Under the pieces are notes generated by a model. That model was not told the DNA's origin. It saw only the letters and a list, made by a program, of their open reading frames with translations, and made no database searches. Source: Nemertoderma westbladi (taxonomy: Eukaryota > Xenacoelomorpha > Nemertodermatida > Nemertodermatidae). From it: DNA of 55,616 nt. The stretch lies in NCBI GenBank assembly GCA_032718475.1, contig JAUCBJ010008119.1:1-55616 (forward strand), given 5' to 3'. Positions 32,201-41,764 of the stretch are shown piece by piece (position 1 is the stretch's first letter; each line of letters opens with the position of its first letter). A program made the position numbers and the translations under genes.

Positions 32201-35160
32201 GTTAGTGTACCAGTTGTATATGGAAGGAGCTCAGCTAGGTTAGTGTACCAGTTGTATATGGAAGGAGCTCAGCTAGGTTAGTGTACCAGTTGTATATGGA
32301 AGGAGCTCAGCTAGGTTAGTGTACCAGTTTGTGTACCAGTTGTATATGGAAGGAGCTCAGCTAGGTTAGTGTACCAGGTTGTGTACCAGTTGTATATGGA
32401 AGGAGCTCAGCTAGGTTAGTGTACCAGTTAGTGTACCAGTTGTATATGGAAGGAGCTCAGCTAGGTTAGTGTACCAGGTTGTGTACCAGTTGTATATGGA
32501 AGGAGCTCAGCTAGGTTAGTGTACCAGTTTGTGTACCAGTTGTATATGGAAGGAGCTCAGCTAGGTTAGTGTACCAGTTTGTGTACCAGTTGTATATGGA
32601 AGGAGCTCAGCTAGGTTAGTGTACCAGTTAGTGTGCCAGTTGTATATGGAAGGAGCTCAGCTAGGTTATTGTACCAGTTTGTGTACCAGTTGTATATGGA
32701 AGGAGCTCAGCTAGTGTACCAGTTAGTGTACCAGTTGTATATGGAAGGAGCTCAGCTAGGTTAGTGTACCAGTTTGTGTACCAGTTGTATATGGAAGGAG
32801 CTCAGCTAGGTTAGTGTACCAGTTAGTGTACCAGTTGTATATGGAAGGAGCTCTGCTAGGTTAGTGTACCAGTTGTATATGGAAGGAGCTCAGCTAGGTT
32901 ATTGTACCAGTTAGTGTACCAGTTGTATATGGAAGGAGCTCAGCTAGGTTAGTGTACCAGTTTGTGTACCAGTTGTATATGGAAGGAGCTCAGCTAGGTT
33001 ATTGTACCAGTTAGTGTACCAGTTGTATATGGAAGGAGCTCAGCTAGGTTAGTGTACCAGGTGTATATGGAAGGAGCTCAGCTAGGTTAGTGTACCAGTT
33101 AGTGTACCAGTTGTATATGGAAGGAGCTCAGCTAGGTTATTGTACCAGTTTGTGTACGAGTTGTATATGGAAGGAGCTCAGCTAGGTTAGTGTACCAGTT
33201 AGTGTACCAGTTGTATATGGAAGGAGCTCAGCTGGGTGACTGTACCAGTTAGTGTACCAGTTGTATATGGAAGGAGCTCAGCTAGGTTAGTGTACCAGGT
33301 GTATATGGAAGGAGCTCAGCTAGGTTAGTGTACCAGTTAGTGTACCAGTTGTATATGGAAGGAGCTCAGCTAGGTTAGTGTACCAGTTTGTGTACCAGTT
33401 GTATATGGAAGGAGCTCAGCTAGGTTAGTGTACCAGTTTGTGTACCAGTTGTATATGGAAGGAGCTCAGCTAGGTTAGTGTACCAGTTTGTGTACCAGTT
33501 GTATATGGAAGGAGCTCTGCTAGGTTAGTGTACCAGTTGTATATGGAAGGAGCTCAGCTAGGTTATTGTACCAGTTTGTGTACCAGTTGTATATGGAAGG
33601 AGCTCAGCTAGGTTAGTGTACCAGGTGTATATGGAAGGAGCTCAGCTAGGTTAGTGTACCAGTTTGTGTACCAGTTGTATATGGAAGGAGCTCAGCTAGG
33701 TTAGTGTACCAGTTTGTGTACCAGTTGTATATGGTAGGAGCTTAGCTAGGTTAGTGTACCAGTTAGTGTACCAGTTGTATATGGAAGGAGCTCAGCTAGG
33801 TTAGTGTACCAGTTTGTGTACCAGTTGTATATGGAAGGAGCTCAGCTAGGTTAGTGTACCAGTTTGTGTACCAGTTGTATATGGAAGGAGCTCAGCTAGG
33901 TTAGTGTACCAGTTAGTGTACCAGTTGTATATGGAAGGAGCTCAGCTATGTTAGTGTACCAGTTTGTGTACCAGTTGTATATGGAAGGAGCTCAGCTAGG
34001 TTAGTGTACCAGTTTGTGTACCTGTTGTATATGGAAGGACTCAGCTAGGTGAGTGTACCAGTTAGTGTACCAGATGTATATGGAAGGAGCTCAGCTAGGT
34101 TAGTGTACCAGTTGTATATGGAAGGAGCTCAGCTAGTGTACCAGTTTGTGTACCAGTTGTATATTGAAGGAGCTCAGCTAGTGTACCAGTTAGTGTACCT
34201 GTTGTATATGGAAGGAGCTCAGCTAGGTTAGTGTACCAGGTTGTGTACCAGTTGTATATGGAAGGAGCTCATCTAGGTTAGTGTACCAGTTTGTGTACCA
34301 GTTGTATATGGAAGGAGCTCAGCTAGGTTAGTGTACCAGTTAGTGTACCAGTTGTATATGGAAGGAGCTCAGCTAGGTTAGTGTACCAGTTTGTGTACCA
34401 GTTGTATATGGAAGGACTCAGCTAGGTGAGTGTACCAGTTAGTGTACCAGTTGTATATGGAAGGAGCTCAGCTAGGTTAGTGTACCAGTTAGTGTACCAG
34501 TTGTATATGGAAGGAGCTCAGCTATGTTAGTGTACCAGTTTGTGTACCAGTTGTATATGGAAGGAGCTCAGCTAGGTTAGTGTACCAGTTTGTGTACCTG
34601 TTGTATATGGAAGGACTCAGCTAGGTGAGTGTACCAGTTAGTGTACCAGATGTATATGGAAGGAGCTCAGCTAGGTTAGTGTACCAGTTGTATATGGAAG
34701 GAGCTCAGCTAGGTTAGTGTACCAGTTTGTGTACCGGTTGTATATGGAAGGAGCTCAGCTAGGTTAGTGTACCAGTTAGTGTACCAGTTGTATATGGTAG
34801 GAGCTTAGCTAGGTTAGTGTACCAGTTTGTGTACCAGTTGTATATGGAAGGAGCTCAGCTAGGTTAGTGTTCCAGTTAGTGTACCAGGTTGTGTACCAGT
34901 TGTATATTGAAGGAGCTCAGCTAGTGTACCAGTTAGTGTACCAGTTGTATATGGAAGGAGCTCAGCTAGGTTAGTGTACCAGTTAGTGTACCAGTTAGTG
35001 TACCAGTTAGTGTACCAGTTAGTGTACCAGTTAGTGTACCAGTTAGTGTACCAGTTGTATATGGAAGGAGCTCAGCTAGGTTAGTGTACCAGTTAGTGTA
35101 CCAGTTAGTGTACCAGTTAGTGTACCAGTTGTATATGGAAGGAGCTCAGCTAGGTTAGTC
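23229..35160 (+). repeat. Satellite array, right block (38 + 12n bp unit)
   Basis: Continuation of the left array, roughly 250 units, same core and inserts. Extra structure: at 30.2-31.4 kb a three-unit higher-order repeat of about 145 bp is marked by the variant TGTACCTGTT (about 30204, 30350, 30495, 30786, 31067, 31357). At 34970-35130 the 12-bp insert alone expands to about eight and four consecutive copies. A run of variants starting with GGAGCTCTGC...ACCGG (31640-31900) repeats the variant order seen at 3100-3360. The last 30 bp before 35190 are degenerate. Confidence 0.97.
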
Positions 35161-35277
35161 TCCCAGTTATAGTTGACCAGTTGTATATAAACTATTAACT
35201 ATGTGAGTGTACTCATGAACCGTAATATTCATTCAACTATTTATCCAACTCCTTTATGGTCTACTTACTTCCTTCAG

Positions 35278-35446
35278 GTAACATCGATTCCGCCAGCGCT
35301 TTGGGTACTGGTTACAGGTTCGGTTTGGGATTGGTTCCCAGAGACGTTGTCATGGCGGTTTCATGGTTGCGGTGGGTCTCAGAAATGAATGTGGAGGGAG
35401 GTTTAGTGCTGCGGGAAGGCTTGGACGCTTACATGGCTAAGAAGTG
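35278..35446 (+). CDS. SEL1L3: SEL1L3-like gene, exon a (partial gene; upstream exons outside the window)
   Basis: First of four plus-strand exons that join in frame. Acceptor CTTCCTTCAG at 35277, donor GTGAGT at 35447; enters in phase 1 and leaves after two bases of a Trp codon. It encodes a Sel1 repeat (ASALGTGYRFGLGLVPRD...AVSWLRWVSE) and the start of the next (GGLVLREGLDAYMAKKW). Sel1 repeats are paired helices that form protein-binding scaffolds; SEL1L and SEL1L3 are ER or membrane proteins. The order of the four exons and the sequence of the third (a CVWNYYN block) point to SEL1L3 over SEL1L. Assignment is by recalled family pattern, without a search. The satellite ends about 90-120 bp upstream. 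Confidence 0.75.
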
Positions 35447-35814
35447 GTGAGTCATACGATGATAACATATGTCATGCTTTGCATGATATTGCTTTGGCCA
35501 TGATGAGGACCAGCCATTGTATAATCGTGTACTTTGTCGGCCTCATGGAGTGAATAAGCATGGTGGACAGCCCATGACTTTCTTTAGACGCATCTTAAAG
35601 GACACTGGCCTTGAAGATGCGGATGATCTAGCAAATGTCAGGGGCGCAATTTTCTCGACAAGACGTCACAGCATTCTCAATATTATGTAATATAATGCAG
35701 TTGCATTGCAGCATGCCTATAGTATAGTAGACCTAGACATGTTCATATAATAACTATTAAATTGTACCTAATAATTTCAACGAAACATGCACCTCCAATA
35801 TTTAAATAACATCA

Positions 35815-36646
35815 GTGTTACAACATTCGTTATGTACAGCTTTATCCTAGGTGTTACAACATTCGTTATGTACAGCTTTATCCTAGGTGTTACAACATTC
35901 GTTATGTACAGCTTTATCCTAGGTGTTACAACATTCGTTATGTACAGCTTTATCCTAGGTGTTACAACATTCGTTATGTACAGCTTTATCCTAGGTGTTA
36001 CAACATTCGTTATGTACTGTTTTATCCTAGGTGTTACAACATTCGTTATGTACAGCTTTATCCTAGGTGTTACAACATTCGTTATGTACAGCTTTATCCT
36101 AGGTGTTACAACATTCGTTATGTACAGCTTTATCCTAGGTGTTACAACATTCGTTATGTACAGCTTTATCCTAGGTGTTACAACATTCGTTATGTACAGC
36201 TTTATCCTAGGTGTTACAACATTCGTTATGTACAGCTTTATCCTAGGTGTTACAACATTTGTTATGTACAGCTTTATCCTAGGTGTTACAACATTCGTTA
36301 TGTACAGCTTTATCCTAGGTGTTACAACATTCGTTATGTACAGCTTTATCCTAGGTGTTACAACATTCGTTATGTACAGCTTTATCCTAGGTGTTACAAC
36401 ATTCGTTATGTACAGCTTTATCCTAGGTGTTACAACATTCGTTATGTACAGCTTTATCCTAGGTGTTACAACACTCGTTATGTACAGCTTTATCCTAGGT
36501 GTTACAACATTCGTTATGTACAGCTTTATCCTAGGTGTTACAACATTCGTTATGTACAGCTTTATCCTAGGTGTTACAACATTCGTTATGTACAGCTTTA
36601 TCCTAGGTGTTACAACATTCGTTATGTACAGCTTTATCCTAGTAAA
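35815..36646 (+). repeat. 36-bp minisatellite in a SEL1L3-like intron
   Basis: About 23 near-identical 36-bp units containing TTACAACATTCGTTATGTAC and ending TATCCTAG. The unit is twelve codons long and happens to lack stops, so both strands show open frames of about 295 codons (plus strand repeating TFVMYSFILGVT). They lie between spliced exons a and b and begin and end with the repeat, so I do not call a gene. Confidence 0.95.
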
Positions 36647-36822
36647 GCATAATTCACAATGTAACATTTAGTGACTGTCGCCTTAGGAACACCAGTTCTG
36701 TGCTGTTGGTTATACTCTTTCAACTCATTTTGAGCATTGTTGTTGTTATCATTGCATTACCTTTTTGTAACTGTTATTGTTATTATTAATATAATAATTG
36801 TATTTGTTGTTCCATTCTTCAG

Positions 36823-36913
36823 GCCTCAGGCGCTGATGTATTACATGATGGCAGCCGAGACAGGCATAGAAGTTGGGGCCTTTAACATGGCGTATCTCTG
36901 CGAAACCAATCAC
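36823..36913 (+). CDS. SEL1L3: SEL1L3-like gene, exon b
   Basis: Acceptor TTCCATTCTTCAG, donor GTATGT. The first base completes the Trp codon split from exon a; it then encodes PQALMYYMMAAETGIEVGAF and NMAYLCETNH, a clear Sel1-repeat second helix plus the first helix of the next repeat. Ends in phase 0. Confidence 0.85.
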
Positions 36914-37311
36914 GTATGTATCAATAGCAACGGTAATAACTATAATGAGGGAAAATTATTACTAACCCAAGTATTAATTGCGGTATTAATTTAAATCAGT
37001 TTATCCATAACTTTATTATAATATTAACATAGAAGACGCAATTTGTAATTAATGGGAAGTCGCTGTAAAATAATTGAAATTGAAACAATTCAATGCTAGT
37101 CTATGCTATATAGGTTAATAGTTAAACAATGAGACAGCACCGCAGTTAGCTTATAGCCTATTAATTGTGGTACCGGTACCATATTTTACTAGGTAATGCA
37201 AGAAGCCTCCTGTTATTATATGCAGTATGAGCCATTATGTTTAAATTTCATAGCAAGTTATTCTCAAATAATAAATTGTTTCCATTTTTTATTGATTTAT
37301 TGTTTTTTTAG
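36914..37311 (+). other. Intron b-c, AT-rich, no other feature seen
   Basis: 398 bp between donor GTATGT and acceptor TTGTTTTTTTAG. No repeat or reading frame beyond a short read-through of exon b. Confidence 0.75.
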
Positions 37312-37518
37312 AATTTAATCGCTTCAACCAATATAGTGAAGGACTGTGTGTGGAACTATTACAACCAATCAGTGCATGCCACGTGGCCCCACTCGTATGC
37401 CCAAGTTAAGATGGGCGACTGCTATTGGATGTCTCTATCTCCAGGCTGCCAATCGGAAAGAAGCTCCACTATTGCTGCTGCATTGTACCACAAGGCGGCG
37501 CTGCAAAATAATTCGCGG
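37312..37518 (+). CDS. SEL1L3: SEL1L3-like gene, exon c
   Basis: Acceptor TTTTTTTAG, donor GTGAGA; exactly 69 codons, phase 0 at both ends. It encodes NLIASTNIVKDCVWNYYNQS, then KMGDCYWM and AAALYHKAALQNNSR, a Sel1 repeat with the DCVW-YYN signature that I associate with SEL1L3. The codon pattern is unbroken. Confidence 0.85.
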
Positions 37519-37692
37519 GTGAGATTAACTTATCTGTATGGTGGGTAACCATGCCAACCGATTGGATAAGCAAAGTTGTCACAATTTTGAAATTTACACT
37601 TTTTTTTATTTTTTTATAAATTTTAAATTACATCCCTACTATTATATTAATGATATTTACATTTCACTTTTGAGAATTTCTTAAATTTTCAG
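37519..37692 (+). other. Intron c-d, 174 bp
   Basis: AT-rich, donor GTGAGA, acceptor AAATTTTCAG. Nothing else seen. Confidence 0.8.
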
Positions 37693-37834
37693 GCTCTATA
37701 CAGTCTTGGCCAGATGTTGGAGATGGGGGAGGCAGTGCCCAATTCGGTGTTCCAATCATTGGGTATCCGTGGAAACGACCAATCACTCATCGAGAATGTC
37801 TACCATCGTTGCCGGGAAACTCCCCCCACTAAAG
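37693..37834 (+). CDS. SEL1L3: SEL1L3-like gene, exon d
   Basis: Donor GTGAGT at 37835; phase 0 in, phase 1 out. Encodes ALYSLGQMLEMGEAVPNSVF, then a segment containing SLIENVYHRCRETPPTK. In SEL1L3 the last Sel1 repeat is followed by a similar ...YERC... segment and then a C-terminal transmembrane stretch, so at least one further exon is expected. I do not see a convincing one before the retroelements that begin near 38.7-39 kb. Confidence 0.82.
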
Positions 37835-38119
37835 GTGAGTCACTCGATCGCGGTAACTCAGTTCGCATTTCTATTGGCTAATGTCATTTCTCCTAGGATT
37901 CATTTAGCAATTCTGATGTTTATTTTTAAGGCAAAATAATATTATTAAAATAGCGGTTTATACAACATTATAGAACCGGTACGTGTGGGTTTTGTATCTA
38001 TAAACACCATTTAGCGATAATTTATTATTGGTGTTATGTTATGGGTGAAAGTGAGTGGTTTCATATTATTATAACTTTTTGTTGGGCACAGCTTTTGCAA
38101 AGTCGGCAATGACGTCCAG

Positions 38120-38184
38120 GTGGGATCGAACTGGTGACCTCCGGGTTGGAAGTCTGATGGTCTAACCGTTCAGCTAGCGGCTCA
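38120..38184 (-). repeat. tRNA-derived SINE-like fragment (minus copy)
   Basis: The minus strand reads GAGCCGCTAGCTGAACGGTT..., with an A-box-like start and a B box containing GTTCGATCCCACC. It has tRNA-like order but no acceptor stem, since the 5' end has no complement downstream. The anticodon-loop position reads CTTCCAA, which suggests derivation from tRNA-Gly(UCC). Confidence 0.65.
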
Positions 38185-38356
38185 GGTAAAAGAAAGACCT
38201 GGATACATCTTTTACTCTGATACATTGTATGTCCTCAATTTTCGGTTTTTATTATGGTTATGGTATTTTATTATGGTATTGACAGATGGGAGGCCATGAG
38301 GAGGTAAATTACGGAAATACAAGGTATCAGGTGGTATTTCTAGGTCTATATTTTCC

Positions 38357-38424
38357 CTGAGCCGCTAGCTGAATGGTTAGAGCGTCAGACTTCCAACTCG
38401 GAGGTCACCAGTTCGATCCCACCC
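38357..38424 (+). repeat. tRNA-derived SINE-like fragment (plus copy)
   Basis: Near-identical to the minus copy at 38120-38184 but inverted; the pair is separated by about 170 bp. A box (TAGCTGAATGGTTAGAGC) and B box (GTTCGATCCCACC) are present. An acceptor stem is absent, so it is not a functional tRNA gene. Confidence 0.65.
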
Positions 38425-38525
38425 AACGCTTATAAAATCCTAAAACTTTTAAAAGATTCTCAATGTTTCTAGCGAATTTCAGTGTCGAACTTCTTTGTCT
38501 CGAACTTCAATTCCAATTTTTTTAG

Positions 38526-38554
38526 TTCACGCCTTCTTACTGCTCTGGATATAA
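38526..38554 (+). other. Weak candidate terminal exon of the SEL1L3-like gene
   Basis: A pyrimidine-rich acceptor (CAATTTTTTTAG) at 38525 would join exon d in the correct phase and encode nine mainly hydrophobic residues (VHAFLLLWI) before TAA at 38552. An AATAAA follows at 38628. This is far shorter than the C-terminal part of SEL1L3 in other animals, so the match may be chance. Confidence 0.2.
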
Positions 38555-38939
38555 AGTTTACTGATATTTACTACAGTAATATCGGTTAAAAATTAAAGAT
38601 TCACCAATATTGATGACAATGTTCCCAAATAAATAGCCAACTATAAGAAAGTTTATTCCAGCGGGATCTCTTCATTGTGAGTCCATCGGACATCGAGGTT
38701 GTTCGGAGTACAACCGAGAGTTTATTGCCGAGTTTATTCCTGCGGGAACTCTTCTCAATTCAATTCTGGGGAGGTTTGTCATTCAATGGAAACGGATATC
38801 ATAAGATCCAGAGTGTTCCACTCCACAACACAACCATCCCACAACCCAGACTGGGTCGCACAAAAGACCACAACCCTCTTGGAACAAACATACGATGGTG
38901 ACGATTTCTTTTAAGATCGTTGCGACAGCTTAACAAGTT

Positions 38940-41110
38940 TTAAAACTTTAAACTTTTATTCCGCGCGGTATCCCAACCCGACCTAGACACATATCAACAT
39001 AAAACAGCGCAAGTGGTGGTTACAAAAGGGGGCAAAAAACTGCCGTTCCCTGTTACGAAAGCTGTGGGACAGTGTATTAATGATAATGGGGATCACAGTA
39101 GGGGGTTTAGTGTATCTCGGTCAGAGCACTTTGCTGGGATTGGGTCTATGTTGAAAAATTTTAAGTCCAATTATTCGTTTCGAACATTCACATTAGTGGA
39201 ATCGTATATTGCGCAAACCAAAAAGTTGAGTGCCTTTCAGAGGGAATATACTTGTCTTAGTTACATGTGTTAATGGACTCTTAACGCCTCAGAGTTTACG
39301 AATGAACGCCCCTCGCCACATGAAAAGTAATTTTAGTAAACAAGCGGAGTTGGAGTATACAAAAGTTGCAATTAGTGAATGTAAAGTAGAGCTCAACATT
39401 TTAGAAAGTAGCTAATTTTTTTATTGTTTTTATTGTTTTATTATGCTAATAGTCGGGGTGGTTGGAATAAACGTGGTGGGTGGAAAATTTTCTACTTACT
39501 GTACTTAACATATAGTATAGGCGTACAGGTACAGTAGTAGTACCTACGTTTACCGGTGGTATACTCGGTACACGGTTTTTGGTTTCTTTCACTTTCAACT
39601 CAATTATTATGAGAACAAACGTTATTTACTCATATTAAAAAATGTACTAAATTTTTAGAAAAAATTAATAGTCGGGGTGTCTGGAAAAAGATAATACATC
39701 AGATTTGTGTGTAAAGCCGTAGATCATCAGACAAAGTCTGGTGGATTTTTTTTCAAATGTGTCGCCCCGTCTATTCGGGACTCCAGAGTACTTAGATACG
39801 GATTGCGCAATGGACTTAGACTGTTTCATCACAAATTACTCGACACTTTGTATGATAAAGAATTGGGCAAAATAAAAAATGAAGATAGTTTGGTTACGGT
39901 TGAAAGTTAATAATGCGAATGGACCAGGTGCAAAAATAACTATGCCAAAAACAGTGGTTAATTTAGGTGACAGAAACTCTAAACTCAACTCAACTGAAAG
40001 TTTGTGCTCTAGGATTGAACTTTGAGCCAACCCCCTCTCTTTCTTAAGTTGTATGAACCAGATTTTATTGTGTCAATTGAATCGGTTGCTAGACAGTTAG
40101 GAGGTACAAAGGGGCCTCTTTTAGACATGAGGCCCTATCCATCATAGAAAACCATGTAGGAAAACCCATTGTATCAAACGTAACCCAAGATGAGTGGGCA
40201 GCGATTGATTCCTTGGCTAAGGATAAATCTATTATTATCCGCCCGGCGGAAAAAGGAAATAAGACAGTCATCCTAAACAAAGTAGATTACGATATTAAAA
40301 TGGAAAACATTTTACATGATACATCTCAGTTTGTTGAACTTGACTGTGACCCCGGGAAAAAATGTGAAAGGCAAATACTCAGTAAACTGAAAGTGTGGTT
40401 TGACAATGGAGCAATTGACAACAAGCTACGTACTAAGTTAGGAGTATATCACTCACAGCTCCCCTACACCTACGTTAACCCAAAAATCCACAAAGAAGGG
40501 TCCCCGCTCCGCAACATACTGTAGTAGCGTATAATAACGCCCGTAGTGGATAAATAGCGTCTTTTGTTGCAAAATTATTAAGAAATTATCTATCATGTGT
40601 GGAATCATACATTAAGAACTCCACAGAGTTCATAAAAAATTAAAATCTGTTACAATTGGAACTAAGGACATCCAAACAAAGTTTCGATGTTGTAAATATG
40701 TTTGGAAACATACCTAGAGGAGATGCCTTTGATGTAGATATGAATATCGTTACCAATGATCCCGATTTTAAAGAATGTGCGGGCATAAGTACGGAGACCT
40801 TTACATCTTTTCTTAACCTTGTTTTAGAATAAACGTCGTTTCAGTACAATAATTATTTTTACCGACAGTGTAAAGACTCCCAATGGGTAACCCAGTTTCA
40901 CCTGTACTCAATTGCTTATTTATGTATAGACTTGAACATTTGGCTAGGGAACGGGATTTTTTGCCACACATATGGTTCAGATATGTGGACGATATTTGGT
41001 GTCTGGCCAACAATAAAAATATTTATAATTTACTTAAATGTATGTATAGCTTACACCAGGACATATCTTTCACTGTAGAGCAACAAGACACCCGCGGTAA
41101 CTTGCCCTTC
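38940..41110 (+). pseudogene. Penelope-like element (PLE), N-terminal and reverse-transcriptase part, decayed
   Basis: Pieces in shifting frames follow PLE order. The N-terminal region (about 39013-39900) includes VVTKGGKKLPF and FKCVAPSIRD. About 39950-40090 contains VVNL and FIVSIESVARQLGG. About 40130-40524 is open and contains KDKSIIIRPAEKGNKTVILN and LPYTYVNPKIHKEGSPLR, the PLE RT fingers. About 40660-40830 is out of frame, with VTNDPDFKECAG. About 40883-41110 contains MGNPVSPVLNCLFMYRLEHL, the palm motif WFRYVDDIW, and LPFLDV. PLE reverse transcriptases are related to telomerase. Several stops and frameshifts make this copy inactive. The coding then jumps across the LTR element at 41116. 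The left end of the PLE is not resolved. Confidence 0.82.
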
Positions 41111-41115
41111 TTAGA
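41111..41115 (+). repeat. Target-site duplication, left copy (TTAGA)
   Basis: TTAGA precedes the 5' LTR and matches TTAGA at 52389-52393 after the 3' LTR. Five bp is the usual duplication for LTR elements. It lies in the PLE reverse-transcriptase LPFLDV codons. Confidence 0.93.
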
Positions 41116-41664
41116 TGTTAGCTTATTCAATCCCGCTAACACCCCATAAAGTTAAGCCGATAAGCAATATTGGGAGCCACGAGATTGGGTAATTAACCAA
41201 CTCGTGCCATCCCAATGAGAATGGGAAGGAGAAGCACACAATGAGGGTCAGGGGCCAAACCCCTAACCCAGAGAGAACAGGTGGAGTGAACGGGAACACT
41301 CCAAAGGGCGCCAACAAGGGTATCAACCAATCAGAGGGGGGAAAGGCATCGATTAGGTAGAGTAACAAGGCCAACCGTGCAATATAGCCACTTGGCAGTA
41401 ATCATATCAATTCAGTTATCTCAGTGCAATATTGGTGCTAGTTTAGGTTAGATAGTTTAGCTAGGGAAGGACCGGGACTTTAGTTACCGTATCCCGCCTT
41501 CCGTATACAACAACCATATTATCTCATATCTATACCTATATCTATATCTGTATACCCAAATATTATATACGACGAACAGCACAAACTCCTTTATCTTTCA
41601 TACACGGCGGGGACGAGTGAACTAACAAACGGATAAACCGGGATCTCATCTGGATCCCGTCACA
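41116..41664 (+). repeat. 5' LTR (549 bp)
   Basis: Begins TGTTAGC, ends CCCGTCACA. Matches 51840-52388 base for base as far as I can check by eye. The first 26 bases form a small hairpin (TGTTAGC pairs with GCTAACA). A TATA-like ATTATATAC lies about 95 bp before the 3' end. Immediately after the LTR the sequence is GTAACTAAATCGAG, which is not a standard tRNA primer site. Confidence 0.96.
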
Positions 41665-41764
41665 GTAACTAAATCGAGCTGCCGCCCTAGTTAAACTGTA
41701 AAACTAACTAAACCAACTGCTGGCCTAACTAGCCAAACCACCAGCCACCAATCTGCAGAAGGAG

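Noticed and set aside
35777-36671. Open frames of about 295 codons on both strands
   Set aside because: Product of a 36-bp stop-free repeat lying between spliced exons; no unique sequence beyond a few codons at each end.
38357-38424. Functional tRNA gene
   Set aside because: A and B boxes are present but the acceptor stem cannot form.
41123-41374. 83-codon minus-strand frame, also at 51847-52098
   Set aside because: Identical because it lies in both LTRs; no protein-like features beyond chance hydrophobicity.
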